From positions 124,001 through 188,000 of the forward strand of contig JBAOHO010000013.1 in NCBI GenBank assembly GCA_037045355.1: DNA of 64,000 bases. Direction: 5' to 3'. Positions 41,873 through 51,289 of this stretch are shown here, piece by piece (position 1 is the stretch's first letter; each line of letters begins with the position of its first letter). The DNA comes from Candidatus Nanopelagicales bacterium. GTDB lineage: Bacteria; Actinomycetota; Actinomycetes; S36-B12; GCA-2699445. The translations under genes and the position numbers were made by a program. Below the pieces are notes generated by a model. It did no database searches, was not told the DNA's origin, and saw only the letters and a list, made by a program, of their open reading frames with translations.

Positions 41873-43108
41873 ATGAACATTGCCGACGCTTTCCGCATGG
41901 TCGTCCCCGACAGCCCCGAGCTTGAGTTCGTCGGCTACGACGGCAGTCGGGCCGGCAGTCCCGATGCCCCCTACCGGATCACGTTGACATCGGAGCGGGC
42001 GCTGCAGGCCATCGCCGGGGCTCCTGGTCAACTGGGGATCGCCCGCGCGTACGTCAACGGCGATGTGGACATCAGCGGTGACATCTACGGCGCATTCGAT
42101 GTGCTGTACCGGTCAGCGCAGATGCCGTCGTGGTCGGATCGGCTGGCCCTGGCCAAGCAGTTCGGCCCCCACGCGCTGAAGAGGCTCCCACCGCCTCCCG
42201 AGGAGGTTCGCCTGTCGGGCCGGCGTCACGGGAAGAACCGGGATGCTGCGGCCATCAGTCATCACTACGACGTCAGCAACCGCTTTTACGAGTGGTTGCT
42301 CGGCCCCACGATGGCCTACACGTGCGCGGTGTTTCCCAAGCCCGACTCCACGTTGGAGGAGGCGCAGGACGAGAAGTTCGATCTGGTCTGTCGGAAGTTG
42401 GGGCTGCAGTCCGGGATGCGACTGCTCGATGTCGGCTGCGGTTGGGGTGGGATGGCCCGTCACGCAGCGGCCAACTACGGCGTCAAGGTCATCGCAGTGA
42501 CCTTGTCCGCGCAACAGGCCACGTGGGGCCAGCAGATGATTCGCGAGGAAGGACTGACCGACCTGGTCGATCTTCGGTGCGGTGACTACCGTGACGTACC
42601 CGAAACCGGCTTCGACGTCGTGTCGTCGATCGGGCTGACCGAGCACATCGGGCGCGCGAACTACCCCGGCTACTTCTCATTCCTGCGTGACAAGTTGGTC
42701 GAGGGTGGTCGGCTGTTGAACCACTGCATCACGCGGACGGACACCAAGCAGCCCACCATGTACCGGCGCGGGTTCATCAATCGCTACATCTTCCCGGACG
42801 GCGAACTAGTCAATGTCGGCCATCTGATCGAGGCGATGGAGCATCAGAAGCTGGAAGTGCAGCACGAGGAGAATCTGCGCGTGCACTACGCGATGACCTT
42901 GCAGAAGTGGTCGGAGAACCTCGACGATCACTGGGAGGACGCGGTCGCCGAGGTCGGGTTGCGCAAGGCCCGGGTATGGCGCCTCTACCTGGCCGTTTCC
43001 CGGTTCGGGTTCGCGCACAACGTCATCCAACTGCACCAGGTGCTGTCCACCCGCACATCGCCGGACGGTTACGCGAACATCCCGTTGCGCCCCGACTGGG
43101 GGTCGTGA
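41873..43108 (+). CDS. tmsB: SAM-dependent fatty-acyl methyltransferase (TmsB/BfaB-like, CFA-synthase family)
   Basis: 411 residues. AGGAGGAA lies just before the ATG. An N-terminal lipid-binding region contains GIARAYVNGDVDISGDIYGA. The catalytic domain has the family sequence AISHHYDVSNRFYEWLLGPT and MAYTCAVFPKPDSTLEEAQ, SAM motif I RLLDVGCGWGGMARHAA, and later VSSIGLTEHIG and NYPGYFSFL. In CFA synthases this enzyme adds a methyl from SAM to a double bond in phospholipid acyl chains. Paired with the FAD oxidoreductase it should give 10-methyl branched chains rather than cyclopropane. The gap to tmsA is 49 bp, so one operon. The end is followed by the convergent protease gene. Confidence 0.87.
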   Translation: MNIADAFRMVVPDSPELEFVGYDGSRAGSPDAPYRITLTSERALQAIAGAPGQLGIARAYVNGDVDISGDIYGAFDVLYRSAQMPSWSDRLALAKQFGPHALKRLPPPPEEVRLSGRRHGKNRDAAAISHHYDVSNRFYEWLLGPTMAYTCAVFPKPDSTLEEAQDEKFDLVCRKLGLQSGMRLLDVGCGWGGMARHAAANYGVKVIAVTLSAQQATWGQQMIREEGLTDLVDLRCGDYRDVPETGFDVVSSIGLTEHIGRANYPGYFSFLRDKLVEGGRLLNHCITRTDTKQPTMYRRGFINRYIFPDGELVNVGHLIEAMEHQKLEVQHEENLRVHYAMTLQKWSENLDDHWEDAVAEVGLRKARVWRLYLAVSRFGFAHNVIQLHQVLSTRTSPDGYANIPLRPDWGS

Positions 43109-43138
43109 CGCCCCGAGCTCCGTAGGAGCACTCAGGGC

Positions 43139-44455
43139 TCAGTTCGAGCCCGGTTCACCCGGGCCTTGGTCGGGGTCGGCCGCTCCGCGGGCCTCGGGCA
43201 TCTCGATGGTCTCCGCGCCGGAGCGTTCGAAGAAGCCGTCGAGGTCGTCGAGGTCCTCGGCGGTCGGCATCAGGTCGGGGTGGTCCCAGTAGCCGTCGCG
43301 AGCGGCGGTGTCGCTGTCCGCTTCGACGCGTGACCAGAACTGCGCGGCTTCGCGAAGGCGGCGCGGTCGCAGCTCCAACCCGACCAGGCTGGCGAATGTC
43401 TTCTCGGCCGGGCCACCGGCCGCCCGGCGGCGGCGCATCGCCTCGGTCAACTGCGGCAGGGACGGGAGTCGGTCCGCGACCGCCACGACCACGACATGGT
43501 CGACCCAGCCTTCGACCAGTGCCAGCAGAGTTTCGAGCCGGGCCAGGGCAGCGAGCTGAGCGGGGGACTGCGTCAGCTCGAACATGTCCCCACCCATGGC
43601 CTCGGTGAGGCTGGCGGGATCGGACGGGTCGAACTTGCCGAAGGCTTCTTCCATCTGGCTCATGTCGACCTGGATGCCGCGGGCGTAGGCGGCGACGGCG
43701 TCCTCGAGACGCGATCGCAGCCACGGAACGTGAGTGAAGAGACGCTGGTGGGCGCACTCGCGCAGCGCCACATACAGCAGCACCTCTTGGCGCGGCATGC
43801 CCAACCCGTCGGCGAACTCGTTGATGTTGAGGGGCACGAGTGTGGGCCGACCGTCGGGGGTCAACGGGATTCCGATGTCGGAGGACGACAGCACCTCGCC
43901 GCTGAGCATCCCCAGCCCTTGCCCCACCTGGTTGGCGAACATCGCGGAGCCGAGTTGCTGGGCCATACCCGCCAGCGGTCCCATCATGGACTTCATCTGT
44001 TCGGCGTCGAGTCCCGGGATGCCCTCGGGCAGGCTCTGTCCACTCATCAGACCGGTCATGGCGCCCTGCACGTGCTCGGCGACGGGCGTGACGATGCGCT
44101 GCCATGCGGGGATGGTGCCGTCGACCCACTCTCCGCGGCTCCAGGCGATCGCAGCTGCGTTGCTGGCGGCGAACGACGAGGCACCATCGAGCCAGTGGTT
44201 GGCCAGGCCGACTGCCTCATCGACCGCAGTGCGCTCGGCAGCTGTCACGCCGTGGTCGGCCTTCTGCGGTTCGCTGCTGCGCGCGATCTGGCCGGCCATG
44301 TCCCAGTTGACTGCCCCCTCGCCTCCGGCCTGCAGCATGCGGCCCAGGGACTCCAGCGCGGAGCCGAGATTGGACAGGTCGAAGTTGCCCAACGGGTTGT
44401 TGCCCGGGTCGCCGTCCCCCGGCGGTTGGAAGCCGAAGGGGATGTTGCCGCTCAT
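43139..44455 (-). CDS. Zincin-like metalloprotease family protein (DUF2342, F420-associated)
   Basis: 438 residues from the ATG at 44455 behind AAGGAG. The N-terminus is Gly/Pro-rich and disordered (SGNIPFGFQPPGDGDPGNNP). The body has conserved motifs of the DUF2342/zinc-dependent metalloprotease family: NWDMAGQIAR, VDEAVGLANHWLD, TLVPLNINEFADGLGMPR and the zincin-like helix VALRECAHQRLFTHVPWL, in which the usual HExxH is varied as E-x-x-H, and later GWVDHVVVVAV. The family is also labelled as coenzyme-F420-biosynthesis associated in some databases. The gene lies next to the Lon-like PDZ protease, as Rv3195 does beside Rv3194c. The activity is inferred, not shown. Confidence 0.78.
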   Translation of the reverse strand: MSGNIPFGFQPPGDGDPGNNPLGNFDLSNLGSALESLGRMLQAGGEGAVNWDMAGQIARSSEPQKADHGVTAAERTAVDEAVGLANHWLDGASSFAASNAAAIAWSRGEWVDGTIPAWQRIVTPVAEHVQGAMTGLMSGQSLPEGIPGLDAEQMKSMMGPLAGMAQQLGSAMFANQVGQGLGMLSGEVLSSSDIGIPLTPDGRPTLVPLNINEFADGLGMPRQEVLLYVALRECAHQRLFTHVPWLRSRLEDAVAAYARGIQVDMSQMEEAFGKFDPSDPASLTEAMGGDMFELTQSPAQLAALARLETLLALVEGWVDHVVVVAVADRLPSLPQLTEAMRRRRAAGGPAEKTFASLVGLELRPRRLREAAQFWSRVEADSDTAARDGYWDHPDLMPTAEDLDDLDGFFERSGAETIEMPEARGAADPDQGPGEPGSN

Positions 44456-44570
44456 GTGCGATCTCCTTGCTTGGATCCCCCCACGGTATCTGCGGGTGGG
44501 GTCCTTGACGACCGCGTTGCGGCCGCGTCCGCTCAGAGCGCACAAACAACAGACCACGCGGTTGTCGGGC

Positions 44571-44732
44571 ATGGGGGATACTTCCGGGGTGGAACCGCTG
44601 ATCTGGTTGACCCTGCCCGTGGTCGTCACGATTCTGGCGGCCATCGTGCTGCTCCGCCGCGATCGCCGTCCCGCAACTCCCGACGATGCCGAGCGCCTGC
44701 GTCGCATCAGACGCGGTCTCGGCGGATCATGA
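44571..44732 (+). CDS. Small single-span membrane protein
   Basis: 53 residues from the ATG at 44571, or 47 from the GTG at 44589, which has GATACT 6 nt upstream and may be the true leaderless start. The sequence is one helix (PLIWLTLPVVVTILAAIVLL) followed by a basic tail (RRDRRPATPDDAERLRRIRR), so the N-terminus faces out. The stop overlaps the ATG of the PDZ protease gene, suggesting that the two act together. I do not recognise the family. Confidence 0.65.
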   Translation: MGDTSGVEPLIWLTLPVVVTILAAIVLLRRDRRPATPDDAERLRRIRRGLGGS

Positions 44733-45772
44733 CGCGCGCCCGGTTCTGGGCGGTGCTTGCCATCGCCTTGTCGGTGGTCGTCGTGACAGGCGCCGTGCTG
44801 GTGCCCATACCGTTCGTGTCCCGATCGCCGGGCCCGGTCTTCGACATCCTCGGCACGAACGAGAACAAGCAGGTTCTGGTCATCTCCGGCACGAAGACCC
44901 ATCCCACGACGGGAGTGCTCGACATGACGACAGTCGCGGAGAGCGGCGGATCGTCGGGTCAGATCACCGTGGGGTCGGCCCTGGTGGGTCTGTTCATGCC
45001 GGACACGACCGTCGTCCCCGATGACAGTGCTGCGGAGCCCGGCGACCGCGAGGTGCAAGAAGCCATCTTCCGAGACTCGACCTCGGGTGCGCTCGGAGCG
45101 GCCGCCCGGTACCTGGATCGACCGGTGCGTTCGTACGCGACGGTGCTTCAGGTTGTCGCCGGCGGAGCATCCGAGGGACTGCTGCAGACGGGGGACACCG
45201 TGGTCGCCATCGACGGGAAGAAGATCGACACCCGCGAAGACGTCAGCGCCGCGATCTCCGGTCAGCCCGCGGGAACCACGTTCGCGATCAGCGTTGAGCG
45301 GGACGGCAGGGAACGCGTCGTGGAGGTCACATCGCGCCAGGACCCGGATGATCCCGCCAAGGCCGTGATCGGCGTGTTGCTGGACGATCAATACCGATCC
45401 GATTTCAAAGCCACCGTGAATCTGGACAACATCGGAGGGCCGAGCGCAGGTTTGATGCTGTCGATCGGCATGGTCGACAGGCTCACTCCGGGAGATTTGC
45501 TCGGTGGGCGCACGGTCGCCGGCACGGGGACCATTGACGGCCAGGGTCACGTCGGCGCGATCGGAGGAATCGACAAGAAGATGATCGCGGCGCAACAGGC
45601 CGGAGCGGAACTGTTCCTCGCTCCCGCGGACAACTGCCCTGACGTGGTGGGGTCACAACCGGACGGATTGCCCGTTGTCCCGGTCGCCACGTTGACCGAG
45701 GCCATCACGGCGCTCGAGGACTGGCGGGCGGGGCGACCACTTCCGGGATGCCCGCGCACGGGCGACGAGTAG
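44729..45772 (+). CDS. Membrane-anchored PDZ and Lon-like (S16) protease, YlbL type
   Basis: 347 residues. An N-terminal signal anchor (FWAVLAIALSVVVVTGAVLV) is followed by the extracytoplasmic region SRSPGPVFDIL, a PDZ domain around residues 135-200 (VVAGGASEGLLQTGDTVVAI, DGKKIDTREDV) and a C-terminal S16 domain. The catalytic dyad is visible: Ser239 in NIGGPSAGLMLS and Lys283/284 in AIGGIDKKMIAAQQ. In Bacillus, YlbL degrades a cell-division inhibitor after DNA damage; the M. tuberculosis homologue is Rv3194c. Its TAG stop doubles as the start of the -10 box of the next gene. Confidence 0.9.
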   Translation: MTRARFWAVLAIALSVVVVTGAVLVPIPFVSRSPGPVFDILGTNENKQVLVISGTKTHPTTGVLDMTTVAESGGSSGQITVGSALVGLFMPDTTVVPDDSAAEPGDREVQEAIFRDSTSGALGAAARYLDRPVRSYATVLQVVAGGASEGLLQTGDTVVAIDGKKIDTREDVSAAISGQPAGTTFAISVERDGRERVVEVTSRQDPDDPAKAVIGVLLDDQYRSDFKATVNLDNIGGPSAGLMLSIGMVDRLTPGDLLGGRTVAGTGTIDGQGHVGAIGGIDKKMIAAQQAGAELFLAPADNCPDVVGSQPDGLPVVPVATLTEAITALEDWRAGRPLPGCPRTGDE

Positions 45773-45775
45773 GGT
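45770..45775 (+). promoter_or_regulatory. Leaderless -10 box TAGGGT overlapping a stop codon
   Basis: TAGGGT includes the TAG stop of the PDZ protease gene; after 7 nt comes the ATG at 45783 of the UPF0182 gene. Confidence 0.6.
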
Positions 45776-45782
45776 TTCGCTC

Positions 45783-48700
45783 ATGGCTTTCGACATGCCC
45801 GGTGGTGGTGCCGGCACCGGCGCCGGTGGAACCGCCCAGCGACTCGCGGAACCACCGTCGCGCGGGCGGGTGCTCGTGCCCACGATCCTGGTCCTGAGCG
45901 GACTGGTCCTGGCGTTCGTGATCTTCTCGGGGTTCTACAGCGACTGGCTGTGGTTCGGCTCGGTCGAGAAGACGTCGGTGTTCGCCACCACGGTCATGTC
46001 CCAGATCGGGTTGTTCCTGGTCTTCGGTGCGCTCATGACGGGGGCATTGGCCCTCAACGCGGCGATCGCGTTCCGCACCCGTCCGGCCTTTGGTCGTATG
46101 ACCGCCGAGCAGGCGTCCTTGGAGCGGTATCGCGCGTCCATCGAACCGTACCGACTCGTGATCACCATCGGGCTCGCCACGTTCATGGGCATCATGACCG
46201 GGCTGTCAGCGAGCGCGGAGTGGTCGGCGTTCCAGTTGTGGCGCGAAGGGGGCGCGTTCGGCCAGACCGATGCGCAGTTCGGGATGGACGTTGGCTTCTT
46301 CGTGTTCCAACTGCCCTGGTTCCGATTCCTGATCGGCTGGGTGTTCGCCGTCCTGCTGCTCAGCTTGATGACCGCCGTCGTTGTTCATTACCTCTACGGA
46401 GGTATCCGACTCCAGGGCGACTCACGGATGATCAGCCCGGCCGCTCAGTCCCATCTCGCTGTTCTGGCGGGGCTGTTCTTGCTGGCCAAGGCCGTCGCCT
46501 ACTGGTTGGACCGCTACGACCTGGCTGTGGAAAGCCAGTCCCTCGTCCCCGGTTTCACGGGCTTGAAGTACGTCGACGTCAACGCGGTGCTGCCGAGCAA
46601 GACCATCCTGGCGTTTGCGGCGATCGTCGTCGCGATCCTGTTCTTCATCACGGCATTCCGCCGCCAGTGGTCGCTGCCCCTGATCGCTCTGGGCATCCTG
46701 CTGGCCAGCAGTGTCCTGATCGGTTGGCTCTACCCGACGGTCGTGCAGTACTTCCAGGTCCGACCCACCGAGGAAGTCCGGGAACGGCCGTTCATCCAGA
46801 ACAACATCAACGCCACCAGGACCGCGTACGGGCTCGACGGTGTTCAGGTGCAGGACTACGACGGCCAGGAGGTCGCGCCGGCCTCTGTGCTGCGTACGGA
46901 CTCCGGCACACTGCGCAACATCAGGTTGCTCGATCCGTCCGTGGTCAGTCCGACCTTCCGGCAACAGCAGCAGATCCGCGGGTTCTACGCGTTCCCGGAC
47001 GCGCTGGACGTCGACCGCTACACGCTGCCCGACAAGTTGCAGCAGGGCGCCGTGGTATCGGTTCGCGAACTCGACTTGAACGGGCTGCCGGAGGGGCAGC
47101 GCAACTGGACCAACGACAAGACCGTGTACACCCACGGCTATGGGTTCGTCGCCGCGCGACGACAACACGGCGACCACAGGCGGTGCCCCTAGTTACTTCG
47201 AAAGCGACATCCCGCCGCAGGGGATCCTCGACATCACCGAGCCCCGGATCTACTTCGGGCAGTTGTCGCCCGAGTACTCGATCGTCGGTGCCCCCGAAGG
47301 TGACCCGCCGCGCGAGTTGGATTTCCCCGACGACGCCAGCCCGACCGGTCAGCGCAACAACACCTATACCGGGATCGGCGGCGTCCCGATGGGTTCGCTG
47401 TTCAACCGCATGGTGTTCGCGACCAAGTTCCAGGACTCCAACATCCTGCTGTCCGACCTGGTCAACCCGGAGTCGCGCATCCTGTACGACCGCGACCCGC
47501 GTGACCGGGTGGCCAAGGTCGCGCCGTGGCTCACGCTTGGACGGCGATCCGTATCCGATCGTGGTGGACGGGCGGATCAAGTGGATGGTCGACGGTTACA
47601 CCACCAGTAACAACTACCCCAACTCGGCGCGAACTCTGCTGAACGAAGCGACCAACGACTCCGTCACGGCGACTTCTCGATCGGTGTCGGCGCAGAGCCG
47701 CGATCAGATCACGTACATCCGGAACTCGGTCAAGGCGACAGTGGATGCCTACGACGGCACGGTCAACCTGTACCTCTGGGACGAAAGTGATCCGATCGCG
47801 CTGGCGTGGAGAGCGCGTGTTCCCCGACACCGTGCAGCCTCGCTCGGAGATTCCGGAGGAAGTCCTGCAGCACGTCCGATACCCCGAGGACATCTTCAAG
47901 GTCCAGCGCACGGTGCTGAGCAGGTATCACGTCACCGACGCCCAGGCTTTCTACTCCGGGCAGGACTTCTGGGTCATCCCCAATGATCCGACGAAAGATG
48001 TCGATGTCTTCCAGCCGCCGTACTACCTGACGCTGCAGATGCCCGGCACCACGGAGCCGTCGTTCTCGCTCACCACCGCGTTCTCGCCCAGTCGCCGGCA
48101 GACGCTGGCGTCGTTCATGGCAGCGAACTCCGCTCCGGGGCCCGACTACGGCACGATCCGGGTCCTGCAGTTGCCGCGCAACACGACCATTCCGGGTCCG
48201 ACACAGGTGCAGAACAACTTCGAGTCCGACCCTGCGGTCAGTTCTCAGTTGAACCTTCTGCGCCGCGGCGGGTCGACGGTCGTGCTCGGCAACCTGCTCT
48301 CGCTGCCGGTCGCCGACGGGATGCTGTACGTGGAGCCGGTGTACGTCCAGGCGGCCGGTGAGCAAGGCTTCCCGCTCGTGCAGAAGGTGTTGGCCGCGTA
48401 CGGGCCCGAAGTCGTCATGGAGGACAACCTCGAGGATGCCCTCGCGAAGGTCTTCACCGGATCTGTCGACGGGGGCAATCAAGGTGGCAACCAGGGCGGC
48501 AACGGGGACGGATCTCGACTCCGGCTGAGGAGCTCGCCCAAGCGATCTCCGATGCCAACAAGGCGTACGAAGATGGTCGGCGGGCGTTGGCCGAAGGAGA
48601 CTTCACCGCTTACGGCGAGGCGCAGGAGCGGCTGAAGTCCGCCCTGGACCGGGCCGCTGCGGCTGAGGCGCGGCTGTCCGGTGAGGAGCCGCCCACGGCG

Positions 48701-48916
48701 CGGGAACCTGATGTCGTGCCTTCGCCGAGCGCCCCGCCGGACACCCCTTCGGCGCCACCCGAACCCACCGACGCGGCGACGGGGACCCCCGCGGCCGCGT
48801 CCGGTGCGGCGTGCGTTTCGCAACGGGTGAACGCCGTTCATTTGGAGGGATCGACCTCGGGCAGTAACCTAGGCGAGTCGCATCAGCGATCACCGCGGGG
48901 TGGAGCAGTTCGGTAG
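45783..48916 (+). pseudogene. UPF0182 family membrane protein, at least four frameshifts
   Basis: The first part (45783 to about 47155) has a seven-helix membrane domain beginning VLVPTILVLSGLVLAFVIFS and the soluble start VRERPFIQNNINATRTAYGL. The family sequence then continues in other frames: after about 47155 (DDNTATTGGAPSYFESDIPP), after about 47543 (LDGDPYPIVVDGRIKWMVDG), after about 47808 (ERVFPDTVQPRSEIPEEVL) and after about 48515 (STPAEELAQAISDANKAYED). The first three switches each fit one surplus base and the last one missing base. Homologous sequence continues without loss across all of them. The last open frame overlaps the tRNA and its promoter, so the true C-terminus is probably earlier. 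Function of UPF0182 (Rv3193c) is unknown. Confidence 0.78.
48842..48870 (+). promoter_or_regulatory. Promoter of the initiator tRNA
   Basis: TTGGAG (48842-48847), a 17-bp spacer and TAACCT (48865-48870) lie 24 bp before the mature tRNA 5' end. Confidence 0.6.
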
Positions 48917-48967
48917 CTCGCTGGGCTCATAACCCAGAGGTCGCAGGTTCAAATCCTGCCCCCGCTA
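48894..48967 (+). tRNA. tRNA-fMet (CAT anticodon), initiator
   Basis: 74 nt that fold as a cloverleaf: acceptor CGCGGGG with CCCCGCT, D arm GAGC-AGTTCGGTA-GCTC, anticodon arm CTGGG-CTCATAA-CCCAG, T arm GCAGG-TTCAAAT-CCTGC. The first base pair is a mismatch (C1 with U72) and the anticodon stem has three G-C pairs next to the loop, both marks of an initiator tRNA. The 3' CCA is not encoded. Confidence 0.96.
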
Positions 48968-48978
48968 CGTCATGTGAA

Positions 48979-49024
48979 GTCCCGGGACATCCTTATCGGA
49001 TGTCCCGGGACATTCTTATTTCTT
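48979..49024 (+). terminator. Strong intrinsic terminator after tRNA-fMet
   Basis: GTCCCGGGACATCC (48979-48992) pairs over 14 bp with GGATGTCCCGGGAC (48998-49011) around TTATC, followed by the T-rich tail ATTCTTATTTCTT. Confidence 0.92.
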
Positions 49025-49199
49025 GGGGTAGCGGTAGCCCTTCTTCATGCCGCCTTTGCGGGTGTGCCTTTCTTGGGTCTGGGGGTAGGCCGCGGGGTTG
49101 ATAGTTCTCGTCCATCGGGGTGTGCTTCGACAGTCTGACTGGGTTGTCGACGGCCGCGACGGCGGGAATAGCCTGGTAAGTCAGTCCAGGGAGGACCGC

Positions 49200-49662
49200 A
49201 TGAAACTCACCGTACGTTCCCTCGCTCCGTTCGCGGCTGCCACCCTCTTGGTGGGGGCCACACCGTCAGCGGCTACAGCCGATCCCGCGCCCGATTCTCA
49301 CCGCGTGGTCATCACATCCACCGCCAGAGTGCTCGAGCAGAGATCCAATGGCACGGCAGTCGTGACGGGCACCGTTGCCGGGACCTTGGGGAAGGGTGCG
49401 GTTGTCTCGCGGCGCACGACGGACGGATCGCGTGATGAGACATCGAGGGGGACGATGTACTTCGCGGAAGGCAGTGTGCGCGGGACCAGCGTTCTCGAGA
49501 TCAAGCGCGAGCGGCGATCATGCCCGCCTCACCGGCTACTTGAAGGTCACCGGTGGTACCGGCCGCTACGTCGGAGCCCGGGGACGCTTGAGCGTGAAGG
49601 GAACTGGTGACGTGGCCTCGCAGCTCATCACGCTCACCATCAGAGGTAAGTTCAGGTACTGA
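49200..49662 (+). pseudogene. Secreted allene-oxide-cyclase/dirigent-like barrel protein with one frameshift
   Basis: The ATG at 49200 has GGGAGGA upstream and a clear signal peptide (LTVRSLAPFAAATLLVGATP, then SAATA before DPAP). The barrel sequence VVSRRTTDGSRDETSRGTMY, FAEGSVRGTSVLEI runs to about 49503, then continues in another frame as GDHARLTGYLKVTGGTGRYV and GARGRLSVKGTG. The pattern GxLKVTGGTGRYxGARG is typical of the small secreted dirigent/AOC-like family of actinobacteria. Removing one A in the CAAGCG at about 49502-49507 restores one frame of about 153 residues. Function unknown. Confidence 0.72.
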
Positions 49663-49927
49663 CCCTGGGTATCGGCGGTTCAGCGTCGGCGGCTCGTCAC
49701 AATGGGAGGTGTCTGAAGGGCAGTCCGAGTGTGACGATGTCCAGTGACTTCGCGAGCTGGTCGCAGACGCCAGTTGATGGGGTCCGGGCCAGCCGGTTGC
49801 CCGCATCCCCATGTCAATCCCCGTGTCCGACGTAAATCCTGGAGGGACTCATGAGATCCGTCAGGCCTTGATACGTTGCAGAGGACCCGGATGACACTCA
49901 CTCCGATTGGCGCCACGGGAGCCTCAC
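49663..49927. other. Intergenic stretch without a recognised gene
   Basis: 265 bp between the secreted protein and the ParA-like gene. No open frame with a ribosome-binding site, no repeat and no RNA gene was seen; GGGAG at its end serves the next gene. Confidence 0.5.
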
Positions 49928-51076
49928 ATGTCCCACCCCAGTTCCTCACCCGAAAGCGCTATGGGTGCTGCTCCCGCCGAGGACGTCGAGAAGACAGCAC
50001 CCCAAACCGTCCACCTGGATGACCTCCTCACGCCGGGGGATGAAGCGTTGGTCGCCAGTGAGCGGTCTGGAGTTTCGCGTCCGCCAGCCCCGACCGCCGT
50101 CAACCCGCCGGCTTCGGTTGTATCCGCGGTCGCCACTCCGGCCGCTGCACCGGCGACCAAGACCAGTTGGCGGGCGCGGTTGGCTCGACGCTCAGGAGCT
50201 GGAGTCAAGGTGGTCAAGGAATCCCCGCCCGTGTTGAGCAGTCAGCGTCAGGTGATCGAGACAGCGCGATGGTCGCGCCCCATGAACGTGGCCGTCCTGA
50301 ACCTCAAAGGTGGAAGCGCCAAGACCCCCACGGCGTTGGCTCTGGCAGGTGTCCTGGCTTTCGTCCGCGGCGGCGGGGTGGCGGTGGTCGAGGCATGTGA
50401 GGCCACCGGCACCCTGGCTCTTCGTGCTGAAGGATCCACGGATCGCGGCTTGAGCGAGTTGCTTGCCGCCGCCGACCAGGTGCCCAACGCGGTGGCTCTG
50501 TCTATGTACATGCAGCGGCAGACGTCCCATGCCGATGTACTGGCGGATGCCGATCGACGGAGCCGGGTGCTCACCGGCGACGACGTCACGTCGTTCCGGC
50601 GTGTCATCGACCACTTCTACTCCATGTCGGTGACGGACACGTCCATCAATCCGGCGAGCGGCGCCTGGCAGGCAGCGGTCAAGGGAGCCGATGTCGCGGT
50701 CCTGCCGGTGACATACTCGAGTGATGCGATCGCCGGTGCGGCCAGTGTTCTCGACATCCTTCGAGCTGGACCCAGCGAGTTCAGCGATCCCGAGTCGGGG
50801 CTGATCGCTCGCACGGTGGTGGTCCTCAACGACTCCGGGGTGCGCGTTTCGCCCGAGACCAGTCAACGCGTCACCGCCGCCCTGGCATCGCTGGGCGTTC
50901 CGGTTCTGACGGTGCCGTTCGAGCCCGCCCTGCAGGACGGCGAAATCCACCTGAACGCGTTCAACGACGCGTCCCAGGCCGCCTGGACCGCGGTCACCGC
51001 TGCCGTCGTCGAGATGTGCAGTAGCGCCGACCCCGGCAGCGCGGACGTGGGCACTACCCGCGTCAACACCGCGTGA
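49928..51076 (+). CDS. Divergent ParA/MinD-type ATPase with a disordered N-terminus
   Basis: 382 residues; GGGAG 7 nt before the ATG. Residues 1-115 are Ala/Pro/Ser-rich and basic near the end. The ATPase core starts at MNVAVLNLKGGSAKTPTALA. This is a deviant Walker A with both Lys but Ser in place of the middle Gly-type residue and Pro where Mg-binding Thr is normal (KGGSAKTP versus KGGVGKTT). Walker A' is replaced by VAVVEACEATGTLALR, with Glu instead of Asp. The later half has ADVAVLPVTYSSDAIAGAAS and VVVLNDSG. Similar KTPT-type proteins occur on actinobacterial plasmids and mobile elements. No ParB partner is adjacent. Function unknown, possibly partition or placement of a polar structure. 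Confidence 0.78.
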   Translation: MSHPSSSPESAMGAAPAEDVEKTAPQTVHLDDLLTPGDEALVASERSGVSRPPAPTAVNPPASVVSAVATPAAAPATKTSWRARLARRSGAGVKVVKESPPVLSSQRQVIETARWSRPMNVAVLNLKGGSAKTPTALALAGVLAFVRGGGVAVVEACEATGTLALRAEGSTDRGLSELLAAADQVPNAVALSMYMQRQTSHADVLADADRRSRVLTGDDVTSFRRVIDHFYSMSVTDTSINPASGAWQAAVKGADVAVLPVTYSSDAIAGAASVLDILRAGPSEFSDPESGLIARTVVVLNDSGVRVSPETSQRVTAALASLGVPVLTVPFEPALQDGEIHLNAFNDASQAAWTAVTAAVVEMCSSADPGSADVGTTRVNTA

Positions 51077-51289
51077 TGCGGGTACGTCCCCTCTTCGTGT
51101 CTGGTCAACTGGCCGCTGGACGAACTCGTCGCAGACGACAGCCGCATGATCTGGTCCCCTTCGCCGATCCTGGGGCCTGCCAGCTCGACCTGATGACCCG
51201 CACGCCCCGGAATCCTGGTAGCCGTGGCCCGACATCAGTCAGGCCAGCTCATCGCACGAGCGGGCGCGCCATGCCTGAGACTGGTTGCC

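Noticed and set aside
40021..41898. The long upstream extension of the cyclodehydratase-like frame on the minus strand.
   Set aside because: It lies opposite the DUF5679 and tmsA genes, and conserved sequence begins only near 40020.
49025..49190. A minus-strand coding remnant ending KKGYRYPKK.
   Set aside because: The frame is open but has no usable start codon or ribosome-binding site, so it is not supported as a gene.
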